Assembly (NCBI GenBank): GCA_964358485.1
Contig: CAYHPY010000013.1
Location: 1-57,300 of the forward strand
DNA length: 57,300 bases
Source of the DNA: CAYHPY01 sp964358485
GTDB taxonomy: Bacteria; Elusimicrobiota; Elusimicrobia; UBA1565; UBA9628
Direction: 5' to 3'
The first letter of the stretch is position 1. Each line of letters opens with the position of its first letter. The translations under genes and the position numbers were made by a program. Under the pieces are notes generated by a model that saw only the letters and a list, made by a program, of their open reading frames with translations, was not told where the DNA came from and made no database searches. Below are positions 24,455 to 33,231 of the stretch, in pieces.

Positions 24455-27355
24455 AGGCTGACGGTTTTGGGGTGGGGGTGCGTCGGGATGCTGGTCCTGA
24501 CGGCCATGGCGGCGTTCTCGACCGGCAACAATCTGCTTTACCTCCTTTATAGCGCGCTGGGGGCGGCGCTGGGGGTGTCCTGGTTCGCGGGGCGGGCGAA
24601 TTTGGGGGGGTTGGACGCGGAATTTGAATTGCCCTCGCCCATATTTCGGGGAGACCGATTTTCCCTGCGCCTGCGTCTGATCCGGCGGGGGCGGTGGCCC
24701 TCCTTCGCGGTCCGCGTGGATGAGGCGTTCGCCGAGCGAATTGAGCCGGGTCAAGCGTGCGCGGTCGCGCCCCGCATCCTGTTCGCGCATCGCGGCGTCA
24801 ATCGGTTGGAGGGCCTGCGGCTGGAGAGCGCCTTCCCCTTGGGCTTGATGTTCCACCGCCGGGAGCTTTCCGAGGTGACGGGAACCGCTTTTCCCAAGAC
24901 CCGGGAACTGCGCTCTCCGACCGAGGTGCAGGCCGACGCCCGGGCCGACGGCCGGCCGGTCCTGCGCAAGGGTTCGGGCGACGAGCTTTTCGGCATCCGG
25001 GATTTTGACGCCTCGGACGACGCCCGCAGCATCAACTGGAAGCTGACCGCCCGGACCGGCCGCCCGCTGGTCAACGAATATTGCGTGCAAAGCTCCTCCC
25101 GGGTGACGGTGCGCGTGGATGCCGTGGGGGCGGGCCCCCGGGCCGAGGACAAGGTGGAGGCCGCGGCTTCGGCCGCCCGGTTTTACATCGACGCGGGCTG
25201 CGAGGTGCGCCTGATCACCCCCGATGGCGGCGTGGACTACGGCAAGGGGCTCATTCAGCTCGACAAAATCCTATCGGCCCTGGCCTTGTTGGGGGAAGGA
25301 AAAACCGCGCGCGCCTCGGCGCACGCGCCTCTGGGGGGCGCTTTCGCCCTCCATGATTCCCTCGGCCTGCGGCGGTTGACCTACGCCGGAGCCTTGCTCG
25401 TTTACATGGCCCTGTTTCTGATCGACGAGATCAGCCCGCGTTTTCTGGCGGGCTTTCTGCCGATTCCCCTGCTAGGCTGGTTTCTTCATGAAAAGCGCCT
25501 GCCCCGACCCGGCCGTTGGGTCTGGGACTTTCTGGCGGCGGCCATGCTCGCGTTTTTGATCTTCATCGACTGGAAGGCCTCCGGGGTGGCCATCGCCAAC
25601 ATCCACCTCATCACCTTCCTGGTCGCCAACCGTTGTTTGACCGACTTCCCGGCGCGGGAGCTGGGGCAGACCTTCCTGATCCTGTTCTTGGCGTTTTTCC
25701 TGGTTTCGGGGCTCACGATCAGCCCGATCTATTTTCCGTTCTTTCTCGCCTACCTGGCCTTCGCCGGCTTTTGGCTCATGACGGGCCTTGGCCTGAGGTT
25801 GGAGGGTTTTCGCGTCTGGGCGCCCGCCTTGGGTCCGCTGGGCCTGGCCGTCCTCCTGGTCTCGGCGGTCTCTTTCGCGATCACGCCCCGGGTGGACCGG
25901 TTTCGCCGCATGAACCCATTTGTCGCCATCGGGTTGGACAAGCTTCAAGCCCAGAGCTCCGCCGTGAGCGGCTTCACTGAAAACGTCTCCCTGGGATTTT
26001 TTGGAGAATTGAAAAAATCCACCGCCCGGGTCATGAGGGTCAAGCCGCTGGCGCCGGTGGGCGAAGTTCCCGGGACCCTGCGCCTGCGGGGGGCGGCATT
26101 CGACCAGTTCGACGGCCGGCGCTGGGCCAAGTCCAAGGTGGATTTCCGCTATCTGGCGGCGGGCCGCCCCTATTGGAGCTCGGCGGGCCGGGCCTGGGCC
26201 TTTCGCAAGGCAGAGCAGTTGTTTTTTCCTTCCGCCCCGCCGAGAATCCCGGCGCGCTATGAGTTCACCTTGTTTCCCATCAATCTCTCCATCCTTTTCA
26301 CCGTGGACGGGCTCTGGACGGTGGAGGGACCTTCCGACGCGGCATATTTCGATTTCACGGACACGGTTCATTTCGCCGCGCCCTACACCGGCGGGATCGG
26401 CTACCGGCTCTATTCCGATCCGGCCGGCCTGGGGTTTAGCGCGAGCATCGTGGACTACGCCGCCCAGATCCGCCCCCGGTATCTTCAGCTCCCCGCCGCC
26501 GCCGATCCCCGGATCGGCGAGTTGGCCCGAAAAATAACGGCCGGCGCGCAAACCGACGAGGCCAAGGCCCGGGCCGTCGAGGAGTACCTGCGCCGCGCCT
26601 ATCGGTATTCGACCTTCTCGGATTCGGGCCGGACCGGCCTGGCGGACTTTTTGTTTTCCACGAAAAAAGGAAACTGCGAATATTTCGCGACGGCGGCGGC
26701 CGTTCTGCTGAGGCACGCGGGAGTGCCGACGCGGCTGGTCTCGGGTTTTCTCTCGGACGAGTGGAACGAATACGGAAAATTCTTCGACGTCCGCCAGGGA
26801 CAGGCCCACGCCTGGGCCGAGGCCTACGCGGGCGGCCGCTGGATCACGGTGGAGGCGACCCCCGCCGCCGGCCTGGGCACGCGGGCCGACGCGGTGACCG
26901 AGCGACTGCGGCGATATTTCTCGGCCATCCAGGCCAACTGGTACCGGCATGTCATCGGCTACGACAGCTTCGTCCAGCGCAACACCTTCTTCCGCCTGGG
27001 GGCCGCTTTGTCTCCGGCCCGTCTTCAGCGCCTGCTCATTCTGGTCCTGGCCGCCGGAGCCGCCTTGGCCTTGGGCTCGACGGCGTACTCGGTCTGGAAG
27101 GCCTGGCCGCGCCGTCGGCGCGCCCCGGGATTTTTCGAGGAGGCGCAGGCCCGCCTGGAGAAAGCGGGACTGTCCCGCCTGCCCCATTTGACCCCCCGCG
27201 AATACGCCGCCGGGGTGGCCGCCCGCCGTCCGGATTTTGGAGCCGTGGCGGTCTTGGCCGAACTTCATTACCTCGACCGCTACAGCCCGCGGGGGCTTTC
27301 CGCGGAGGAACGCGTCGAAGTCCGGCGCATTCTGGAATCCCTTCCAAAGAGGTAG
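24443..27355 (+). CDS. Fused DUF58 / transglutaminase-like membrane protein (TgpA type)
   Basis: 970 residues. Residues 1-300 are a DUF58 protein: two membrane helices, then FGIRDFDASDDARSINWKLTARTGRPLVNEY. Residues about 310-480 hold six or more helices typical of TgpA. The extracytoplasmic transglutaminase core is at about 690-810, with Cys745 in KKGNCEYFATAAAVLLRHAGVPTRLVSGF and His789 in GQAHAWAEAY. The third catalytic position, usually Asp in a D-x-T-P motif, is Glu804 in WITVEATPA. A last helix and DUF4129-like tail end the protein. DUF58 and transglutaminase are normally separate genes next to moxR; here they are one chain. Likely role: envelope protein maturation or peptide processing. 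Confidence 0.9.
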   Translation: MTGTRLTVLGWGCVGMLVLTAMAAFSTGNNLLYLLYSALGAALGVSWFAGRANLGGLDAEFELPSPIFRGDRFSLRLRLIRRGRWPSFAVRVDEAFAERIEPGQACAVAPRILFAHRGVNRLEGLRLESAFPLGLMFHRRELSEVTGTAFPKTRELRSPTEVQADARADGRPVLRKGSGDELFGIRDFDASDDARSINWKLTARTGRPLVNEYCVQSSSRVTVRVDAVGAGPRAEDKVEAAASAARFYIDAGCEVRLITPDGGVDYGKGLIQLDKILSALALLGEGKTARASAHAPLGGAFALHDSLGLRRLTYAGALLVYMALFLIDEISPRFLAGFLPIPLLGWFLHEKRLPRPGRWVWDFLAAAMLAFLIFIDWKASGVAIANIHLITFLVANRCLTDFPARELGQTFLILFLAFFLVSGLTISPIYFPFFLAYLAFAGFWLMTGLGLRLEGFRVWAPALGPLGLAVLLVSAVSFAITPRVDRFRRMNPFVAIGLDKLQAQSSAVSGFTENVSLGFFGELKKSTARVMRVKPLAPVGEVPGTLRLRGAAFDQFDGRRWAKSKVDFRYLAAGRPYWSSAGRAWAFRKAEQLFFPSAPPRIPARYEFTLFPINLSILFTVDGLWTVEGPSDAAYFDFTDTVHFAAPYTGGIGYRLYSDPAGLGFSASIVDYAAQIRPRYLQLPAAADPRIGELARKITAGAQTDEAKARAVEEYLRRAYRYSTFSDSGRTGLADFLFSTKKGNCEYFATAAAVLLRHAGVPTRLVSGFLSDEWNEYGKFFDVRQGQAHAWAEAYAGGRWITVEATPAAGLGTRADAVTERLRRYFSAIQANWYRHVIGYDSFVQRNTFFRLGAALSPARLQRLLILVLAAGAALALGSTAYSVWKAWPRRRRAPGFFEEAQARLEKAGLSRLPHLTPREYAAGVAARRPDFGAVAVLAELHYLDRYSPRGLSAEERVEVRRILESLPKR

Positions 27356-27385
27356 AATCCCGGGGTTAAGCCCGGAGGAGGCTCC

Positions 27386-28849
27386 ATGAGCTCGAAAAAT
27401 CTGCCGGTCCTCAATCCCGCCAACGAAAAAATCATCGCCGAGGTTCCCAACCAGGGCGTCGCCGAAGTCGACCGCGCCGTTCAGTCGGCCAAGCGCGCCT
27501 TCAAGGACTGGTCCCGGGTCCCGGCCCATGAGAAGGCCGAGCTGCTGCACGAGATCGCCCATCGCATCAAGGCCCAGGCCGAGGAGTTGGCCCGGATTCT
27601 GACCTCGGAGGGCGGCAAACCTTTCCGGGAGAACGTCGATGAGATGGCCTGGTCGGCCTCCTGCTTCGATTATTACGCCGAGATCGCCCGCAACTCCCGC
27701 GGCCGCGTGATTCCCTCCAGCGAGCGCTCCCAGCTCAACATGGTGGTCAAGGAGCCCTACGGGGTGGTCGCGGCCATCATTCCGTGGAACTATCCCATCC
27801 TGCTCATGTCGTGGAAGCTGGCCCCGGCTTTGGCCGCGGGCAACACCGTGGTGCTCAAGCCCGCCGAGCAGACCCCGCTCTCGACCTTGGCCTTCATGAA
27901 AATATTCGGCTGCCTGCCCAAGGGCGTCGTGGAAATCGTCACCGGCCAAGGGGAATTGACCGGGGAAGCCTTGGTCCGCCACCCGGACACCGCCCTGGTG
28001 GCTTTCACCGGCTCCTTGGAGACCGGCAAGCGCATCTCCCGGATCTGCGCCGACATGGTCAAGAAGGTGCACCTCGAGCTGGGCGGCAAGGACGCTTTCG
28101 TGGTGTGCGAGGATTCCGATTTGGACATTTCGGTCCGGGCCGTGGCCTGGGCCTCGTTCTTGAACACCGGGCAGGTCTGCACCTCCGCCGAGCGGGTGTA
28201 TGTCCAGAAGGACATCTACAAGCCCTTCGTGGAACGCCTCAAGGCCTTCACCGAGGACTTGGTGGTGGGCGACGGCATGGACCCGAACACCGACGTGGGG
28301 CCCATGATCGGCGCCTCCTATCGCCGCAAGGTCGAGGGGCATGTGGCCGACGCGTTGAAGCGCGGGGCCAAGCTGGTGGCCGGGGGCGGACGGCCGGAGA
28401 GCTTCAAGCACGGCTTCTTCTTCAAGCCGACGGTTTTGGCCGGGGTGGATCATTCCATGACCGTGATGCGCGACGAAACCTTCGGCCCCATCTGCCCGGT
28501 CATGGCCTACGACAAGTTCGACGACGCCATCCGTCTGGCCAACGACTCCATCTTCGGCTTGGGCGCCAACATCTACACCCACGACTCGCGCAAGGTCAAG
28601 CGCTTCTTCGAGGAGGTCCAGGCCGGGACCATCTGGATCAACGATCCGCTGACCGACAACGACGCGGGGCCCTTCGGCGGCTACAAGGCCACCGGCGGCT
28701 CCCGGGAGCTGGGGGAGGAGGGCCTGGAGGAGTTCCGCCAGACCAAGCACATCCACTGGGACTTCGAACAAAAAACCAAGCCCTGGTGGTATCCCTACGG
28801 CAAGCGGCCGGCCAAGACCAACGGGAAGAAGGCCAAAGCGGCCAAGTGA
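27386..28849 (+). CDS. Aldehyde dehydrogenase (betaine-aldehyde/succinate-semialdehyde type)
   Basis: 487 residues, normal for the superfamily. It oxidises an aldehyde to the acid with NAD(P). The catalytic Cys265 is in NTGQVCTSAERV and the general base Glu231 in HLELGGKDAF; VVAAIIPWNYPILLMSWKLAPALAAGNTVVLKPAEQTPL is the cofactor region and RDETFGPICPVMAYD the usual C-terminal motif. A basic tail KTNGKKAKAAK is unusual. GGAGGAGG at 27375-27382 gives a strong ribosome site. The stop overlaps the next start (GTGA). Substrate cannot be fixed from sequence. Confidence 0.94.
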   Translation: MSSKNLPVLNPANEKIIAEVPNQGVAEVDRAVQSAKRAFKDWSRVPAHEKAELLHEIAHRIKAQAEELARILTSEGGKPFRENVDEMAWSASCFDYYAEIARNSRGRVIPSSERSQLNMVVKEPYGVVAAIIPWNYPILLMSWKLAPALAAGNTVVLKPAEQTPLSTLAFMKIFGCLPKGVVEIVTGQGELTGEALVRHPDTALVAFTGSLETGKRISRICADMVKKVHLELGGKDAFVVCEDSDLDISVRAVAWASFLNTGQVCTSAERVYVQKDIYKPFVERLKAFTEDLVVGDGMDPNTDVGPMIGASYRRKVEGHVADALKRGAKLVAGGGRPESFKHGFFFKPTVLAGVDHSMTVMRDETFGPICPVMAYDKFDDAIRLANDSIFGLGANIYTHDSRKVKRFFEEVQAGTIWINDPLTDNDAGPFGGYKATGGSRELGEEGLEEFRQTKHIHWDFEQKTKPWWYPYGKRPAKTNGKKAKAAK

Positions 28850-29325
28850 AGGCCCACGCCTATTGGCTGCTCAAGTCCGAGCCGGAAGTTTTTTCCATCT
28901 CGGATTTGGCCAACGCTCCCCGGAAGACCTCCGGGTGGGAAGGCGTGCGCAACTACATGGCGCGCAACAACCTGCGCGCCATGATGCCGGGCGACCGGGC
29001 CTTCTTTTACCACTCCAACGCCAAGCCCAGCGGGATCGCCGGGGTCGTGGAGGTCGTGGTGGGCGCCTATCCCGACCCAACCCAGTTTGACCCAAAGGAT
29101 TCCCATTTCGACCCCAAGGCCACGCCCGGCATGCCGATCTGGTTTCAGGTGGATGTCCGCCTGGTCGATCAGTTCCCGCGCCTGCTGAGTTTGGACGAAT
29201 TGCGGGGCATTCCCGCGCTCAAGGACATGGCCCTGTTTAAGTTCGGTCGCCTCTCCGTCTCCCCTGTGACCCCGATGGAGTGGACCGCCGTCCTTAGGGC
29301 TTTGGGCGCAGGAAGGATGGTATAA
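28846..29325 (+). CDS. EVE-domain protein (Thy28-like)
   Basis: 159 residues, all EVE domain: YWLLKSEPEVFSISDL, TSGWEGVRNYMARNNLRAMMPGDRAFFYHSNAKPSGIAGVVEVV, PIWFQVDVRLVDQFPRLLSLDELR. EVE domains share the PUA/YTH fold and are thought to bind modified bases in DNA or RNA. The motif W-x-G-V-R-N-Y-x-A-R-N and F-Y-H-S-N are the most conserved parts of the family. GTG 28846 overlaps the aldehyde dehydrogenase stop. No restriction or modification genes are nearby, so this looks like a housekeeping copy. Confidence 0.93.
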   Translation: MKAHAYWLLKSEPEVFSISDLANAPRKTSGWEGVRNYMARNNLRAMMPGDRAFFYHSNAKPSGIAGVVEVVVGAYPDPTQFDPKDSHFDPKATPGMPIWFQVDVRLVDQFPRLLSLDELRGIPALKDMALFKFGRLSVSPVTPMEWTAVLRALGAGRMV

Positions 29326-29326
29326 T
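29321..29326 (+). promoter_or_regulatory. -10 box (TATAAT) of the cNMP-binding gene, leaderless spacing
   Basis: Perfect TATAAT overlapping the EVE stop codon, 5 nt before ATG 29332. No -35 at normal spacing. Confidence 0.55.
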
Positions 29327-29331
29327 CTCCC

Positions 29332-29808
29332 ATGCCCAAGATTTCCGAGAACGGCGGCGTCCGTGCCCGGCCTTTTCCGCCGGGGCCCGACGAGCTTAAA
29401 TGGCTCGAACAGGGCCTGCGCACCGTCGGTTTCTTCTCCAAGCTCGGCCGGTCCCAGCTGGGGGCGGTTTTGCCCTTCATGCTGATGGTGGAGTGCCCCA
29501 AGGGCTTTAAGATCTGCGAAGAAGGCGGGCCCGGGGACGGCTTCTATCTCATCTATAAGGGCAAGGTGTCGATCACCAAGAAAGGCTGGACCAAGCCCGT
29601 CGCCGTTCTGGAGGAAGGGGAGTTCTTCGGCGAGATGGCCCTCCTCTTCGGCCAGCCCCGCACCGCCACCGCCACCACCTCGGACGCCACCCAGCTCTTC
29701 TGCCTGAGCGCCGAGGACTTCCAGCGCATGGTCCAACAGCACCCCGAGATGGCCCGCTCCATCAAGCGCATCGCCGAAGCCCGCCGCCTAGAACTCGCCC
29801 ACGCCTAA
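29332..29808 (+). CDS. Cyclic nucleotide-binding domain protein
   Basis: 158 residues, a stand-alone cNMP-binding beta-roll: FKICEEGGPGDGFYLIYKGKVSITKKG, then the phosphate-binding cassette FGEMALLFGQPRTATATT with the conserved Glu and Arg, and a C-terminal helix LSAEDFQRMVQQHPEMARSIKRIAEARR. No DNA-binding domain or effector is attached, so it probably acts as a regulatory subunit or sensor. The N-terminus is about 40 residues without recognisable motif. Confidence 0.9.
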   Translation: MPKISENGGVRARPFPPGPDELKWLEQGLRTVGFFSKLGRSQLGAVLPFMLMVECPKGFKICEEGGPGDGFYLIYKGKVSITKKGWTKPVAVLEEGEFFGEMALLFGQPRTATATTSDATQLFCLSAEDFQRMVQQHPEMARSIKRIAEARRLELAHA

Positions 29809-29904
29809 ATAGGGACACCCCCCATTTTTACCAACCGATGGTAAAAATCGGGACACCCACCATTTTTACCAAACGAAAGTAAAAATGGTGGGTGTCCCCT
29901 ATTT
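29807..29904. repeat. REP-like nested palindromes between convergent genes
   Basis: Arms at 29850-29869 and 29879-29898 are perfectly complementary over 20 bp with a 9-nt loop. A second hairpin, ATTTTTACC at 29824-29832 with GGTAAAAAT at 29840-29848, lies to the left. The unit GGGACACCC...CCATTTTTACC occurs twice directly and once inverted, and outer AAATA/TATTT ends also match. It fills the gap between convergent stop codons, so it may also terminate both transcripts. GGGACA/TGTCCC repeats of this type are often mobilised by REP-associated Y1 transposases; none is in the window. Confidence 0.75.
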
Positions 29905-29909
29905 AACTT

Positions 29910-30755
29910 TTAGTGGCGGGGGCGGCGGCCGGGGCCGCGACCGGGGCCGGGAGGGTATCCCGGGCCGCCGTGGCCGCCGCCGACGTAGCGGACCACGTAG
30001 TACCAGCCGCGCCCGCGCGCCTCGTGGATGCGGGCCTCGACGACGCGGTAGCCCCGGCGCTCGAGCGAGCGCTGGGTGTTGTCGAGATCCCATTTGGCGT
30101 TCTGGAGGTTGTTGAAAATTCCGCTCTGGTAGACCTCGACGCGGGGGCCGGGCCCGGGGCCGGGGCGGTAGCTCCGGCGCAGGAAGTCCACGCTGTAGTA
30201 GTAGCGCCACGGGTAGGCCTCTTCCTTGGACACTAGGCCCAGGATCACGGTCTCGCCGGCCGCGCGGAGGTTGTTGATCGTGCGCCGCATCTCCTCGCGG
30301 GCGTCGGACTCGAAGGTCTGAAGGCCGCCGCGGTAGGTCTCGATCTCAACCGAGGAGCCGTAGGGTCCGCGCTCCGAGTAGTACTCGATTTCCAGGCCGT
30401 ATTTCCAAGGATAGGCGCTTTCCCGCGTGACGCGGCTGGCCACCAAGGCGATCCCCGCCTGCCGGAAGCCGTTTTCGGCTTCCCGGAGGGCGGTCGCGGC
30501 CTCGGACTCGAAGGTGAAGCCTCCGCGGTTAAAGCGCCGGAACTCCCGGGAGTCGCCATGATCGGCGGCGAAGGCGGGAGCCTCGGGGGTCATGGGCGCC
30601 ACCGGCGCTCCCGTGATCGCTTCCACGGAAGGCGGGGCCTGCCGGGCGGCGTTCCAGAGAGTGGAGAGGTCCGCGGCTTTCAGGGCCTCGGGCCCGGCGT
30701 GAGCCGGAGAGAGCGCGAACGCGGCAAGCAGCGCGGCGATGGCGGGGCGGTTCAT
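29910..30755 (-). CDS. Secreted protein with three tandem YPW-type repeats
   Basis: 281 residues with a signal peptide (MNRPAIAALLAAFALSPAHA). Three repeats of about 50-60 residues follow: FESEAATALREAENGFRQAGIALVASRVTRESAYPWKYGLEIEYY, FESDAREEMRRTINNLRAAGETVILGLVSKEEAYPWRYYYSVDFL and NLQNAKWDLDNTQRSLERRGYRVVEARIHEARGRGWYYVVRYV. Each is helix, strand, loop, strand; the third has lost the P-W. The C-terminus is Gly/Pro/Arg-rich and basic. ATG 30755 is preferred to TTG 30761 because the signal peptide begins there. Function unknown; a small alpha/beta domain acting outside the cytoplasm is all that can be said. Confidence 0.78.
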   Translation of the reverse strand: MNRPAIAALLAAFALSPAHAGPEALKAADLSTLWNAARQAPPSVEAITGAPVAPMTPEAPAFAADHGDSREFRRFNRGGFTFESEAATALREAENGFRQAGIALVASRVTRESAYPWKYGLEIEYYSERGPYGSSVEIETYRGGLQTFESDAREEMRRTINNLRAAGETVILGLVSKEEAYPWRYYYSVDFLRRSYRPGPGPGPRVEVYQSGIFNNLQNAKWDLDNTQRSLERRGYRVVEARIHEARGRGWYYVVRYVGGGHGGPGYPPGPGRGPGRRPRH

Positions 30756-30809
30756 AAGCAATACCTCGTGTTCGGGATTAGTCGGGTACCGGTATTATGC
30801 CGTGCGGGA

Positions 30810-30842
30810 GAAAATAGGTCCTGGGCCTAAAGACCTAGGACC
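30810..30842 (-). terminator. Hairpin after the TPR-kinase gene (minus strand)
   Basis: Read on the minus strand, GGTCCT (30842-30837) pairs with AGGACC (30822-30817) and is followed by TATTTT. A competing 10-bp pairing, 30854-30863 with 30819-30828, uses the same right arm, so two exclusive structures are possible. Confidence 0.4.
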
Positions 30843-30869
30843 CGGGCGGCAAAAGGCCCAGGAGGGCGT

Positions 30870-33200
30870 TCAGCAGGGGACTTTCTCGAGCAGGGCCCAG
30901 AACTCCTTGGCGGTGGCGACCCGCTTGTCGGGATCGGGCTCCAGGGCGGCGTCGACGAGGGCGTCGAGCTCGGGGGGAAGGTTTTTGGTCAGGCGCGAGG
31001 GCTTGGCGTAGGACTTGGCCAGCTTGATGGGGGTGTTGGCCGGCGAGGGGTAGGGCCGTTCACCGGTGGCCATCTCATAAAGGCAGGCCCCCAAAGAGAA
31101 GAGGTCGGACTCCTTGCGCACTTGGCCCATTTCCTGTTCAGGGGACATGTAATAGGGCGTGCCGATGATGGTGCTGGTCACCGCCAGGCGGGCGGCCGAG
31201 TCCTTGGCGTGGCGCGCGATGCCGAAATCCATGACCTTGACCGAGCCGTCGGTGGCGACCATGATGTTGGAGGGCTTGAGGTCCCGGTGCACCACGCCGT
31301 GGCGGTGGGCGTAGTCCAGGGCGCGGCAGACGGGTTTCAAGACCGCCTTGATCTCGCCCAGGGTGAGGCGTTTGCGGTCGTTGAGCAGGGTCTCGATGGA
31401 GCGCCCGTCGATGAACTCGAAAATCAGGCAGAGGCCGTGGGGGTCCTCCACGATGGAATAAATCTCCACGATGGACGGATGCTTGAGGGCCGCCACGGTG
31501 CGCGCCTCTTCCAGGAAACGCTCGCGATCCTTGGCGTCGGCCTGCAGTTCCGGGCGGAGCATTTTAATCGCCACCTTGCGGCGCAGGGCCTTGTCCTGGC
31601 CCGCGTAAACCACGCCCATCCCGCCCTGGCCCAGAAGCGGCCCCACCTCGTAGCCGGAGTCCACCGCCGACGGCGGCCGCAAGGTGGAGACGCCCATGCC
31701 CTGGCGGGCCATTTCCGCCGTCATTTTCTTGCTCCACTTTTCGGTCATGACATGGAGCAGGCCCAGGGCGATCAAAAATCCACCGACCACCGAGCTCACC
31801 AGCACCGTCAAAAACGAGGTCTTGGCCGAACGCTTGGCCGGGGGCGGCTGATCGCCGCGGGCCAGGCCCCGGGGCATGCGCCGGTCGGCCGGAAGCCCGA
31901 TTTCGAGGGTGTTGGCCGCGGCGGCGTCGCGGTAGACCGGCTCGAACTGGGGGTTGAGAGTGGAGGCCAATTTGAAATCGGCGATCATCGCCTCGAAATT
32001 GCCGAGCTTCTCATGGACAAATCCCCGGTTGGCGTAGGCGTAGGCGTCGTTGGGATTGATCTCCAGGGCGCGGTTGGCGTCGGCCAGGGCTTCCTTCTGG
32101 CGGCCGAGGCGGTGAAACGCCCAGGTCCGGGCGTCCAGGGAGGCCACGTCGTTGGGGTCCAGGGCCAGGGCTTGGCTCGCGTCCCGGGCGGCTTCCTGAT
32201 ATTGGCCCAGGAGGTTGTGCGCCGCGGAGCGGTAGTAGTACGCGGCGGGGCTTTGCGGGGCCTCGGCCACCGCGCGGTCGGCCGCGCTCAGCGCGGACCA
32301 ATAATCCTTCAAGGCGATGCGATTCGCGGCGTTTCGGATGTTGCGCTCGGCGCCGCGGGAGGGGGCCAGCTCGGGGGCGGGCATGCGGCGGCGCTCCTCG
32401 ACCTGGTTCATCTGCTGGACCATGCCCTGGTATTCGCGCTGGACCGAGGATTTTTCCTCGGATTTCTCCCCGGGCATGTTGACGGGCTTGACCCGGCCCT
32501 CGGAGAGGCGCAGGAGGGAAAACGCGGTGCGGTCGTTGGGGTTGATGGCCAGGGCCCGCCGGGCGTCCTCCATGGCAGCCAGGTAATGGCCCAGGCCGTA
32601 GGAGGCCAGGGCCCGGGTGCTGTAGGCGTCGCCGTCCTTTGGGTCCATGCGGGCGGCCTTGTCGGCGTCCTTGTAGCTCTTCTGGAAATCCCCCAGCCCG
32701 TAGCCGGCGCGGGCCCGGTTGATGAGGGCGTCCCGGTCGTTGGGGTCCTGCTCCAGCTCCCGGTCGGCGTAGCGCTGGGCGGCCTCGAAATTTCCGGAGC
32801 GGTTGTTCAAGTCCGCCATGCGCGAGGTCACGGCCTTGCGGACGGTGGAGGGGGCCGCGCTCCAGTCGACGTCGGCCGCGGCCGAGTTGATCTCATCGAT
32901 GCGATTGTCGATGGCGTCCTCGCGCTTGCCCTCGGCGGCCTTGGACGCGTCGGCCATGGTTCGCCCCAGCATCATGACCAAGCCCTTCTTTCCTTTAAAA
33001 TCCGGGGAGTCGTCGAGCGCCTTTTTCGAGGAGGCGATGTCCTCCAGGGATTCCTCCCCGGAGGGCTTTTCCTGGTCCGCGACTTTCGGGGAGGCGTCCG
33101 CGCCGGGTTTCTTTTGGGCCTGGGAGGGGGCGGCCAAAAAGAGAGGGATAGCGGTCAGGACCGCCAACAAAGGAATGCGTCGGAGTGAAAGAATAGCCAT
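30870..33200 (-). CDS. TPR-repeat receptor-like Ser/Thr protein kinase
   Basis: 776 residues. Signal peptide MAILSLRRIPLLAVLTAIPLFLAAPSQA, then TPR repeats (about residues 130-420, e.g. DALINRARAGYGLGDFQKSYKDADKAARMDPKDGDAYSTRALASYGLGHY), one membrane helix (about 460-480, LTVLVSSVVGGFLIALGLLHVM) and a C-terminal protein kinase domain. The kinase has GQGGMGVVYAG, VAIKML, VVHRDLKPSNIMV, VMDFGIARHAK and GTPYYMSPEQ, so all catalytic residues are present. TPRs would be outside and the kinase inside, the reverse order of usual bacterial PknB-type kinases. The start ATG 33200 is set by the signal peptide. Likely a sensor kinase; no phosphatase or substrate gene adjoins it. Confidence 0.92.
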   Translation of the reverse strand: MAILSLRRIPLLAVLTAIPLFLAAPSQAQKKPGADASPKVADQEKPSGEESLEDIASSKKALDDSPDFKGKKGLVMMLGRTMADASKAAEGKREDAIDNRIDEINSAAADVDWSAAPSTVRKAVTSRMADLNNRSGNFEAAQRYADRELEQDPNDRDALINRARAGYGLGDFQKSYKDADKAARMDPKDGDAYSTRALASYGLGHYLAAMEDARRALAINPNDRTAFSLLRLSEGRVKPVNMPGEKSEEKSSVQREYQGMVQQMNQVEERRRMPAPELAPSRGAERNIRNAANRIALKDYWSALSAADRAVAEAPQSPAAYYYRSAAHNLLGQYQEAARDASQALALDPNDVASLDARTWAFHRLGRQKEALADANRALEINPNDAYAYANRGFVHEKLGNFEAMIADFKLASTLNPQFEPVYRDAAAANTLEIGLPADRRMPRGLARGDQPPPAKRSAKTSFLTVLVSSVVGGFLIALGLLHVMTEKWSKKMTAEMARQGMGVSTLRPPSAVDSGYEVGPLLGQGGMGVVYAGQDKALRRKVAIKMLRPELQADAKDRERFLEEARTVAALKHPSIVEIYSIVEDPHGLCLIFEFIDGRSIETLLNDRKRLTLGEIKAVLKPVCRALDYAHRHGVVHRDLKPSNIMVATDGSVKVMDFGIARHAKDSAARLAVTSTIIGTPYYMSPEQEMGQVRKESDLFSLGACLYEMATGERPYPSPANTPIKLAKSYAKPSRLTKNLPPELDALVDAALEPDPDKRVATAKEFWALLEKVPC

Positions 33201-33231
33201 GCCCGGGGGCGGGGTCTCCCCTATCAAGGAA

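Noticed and set aside
25472..28771. Long minus-strand open frame of about 1099 codons opposite the transglutaminase and aldehyde dehydrogenase genes
   Set aside because: It is a by-product of high GC; the plus-strand proteins have clear families and motifs, and the antisense translation is low-complexity.
31122..33188. Plus-strand open frame of 688 codons opposite the TPR-kinase gene
   Set aside because: The minus strand has a signal peptide, TPRs and a full kinase; the plus-strand translation matches nothing and has repetitive Gly/Val/His composition.
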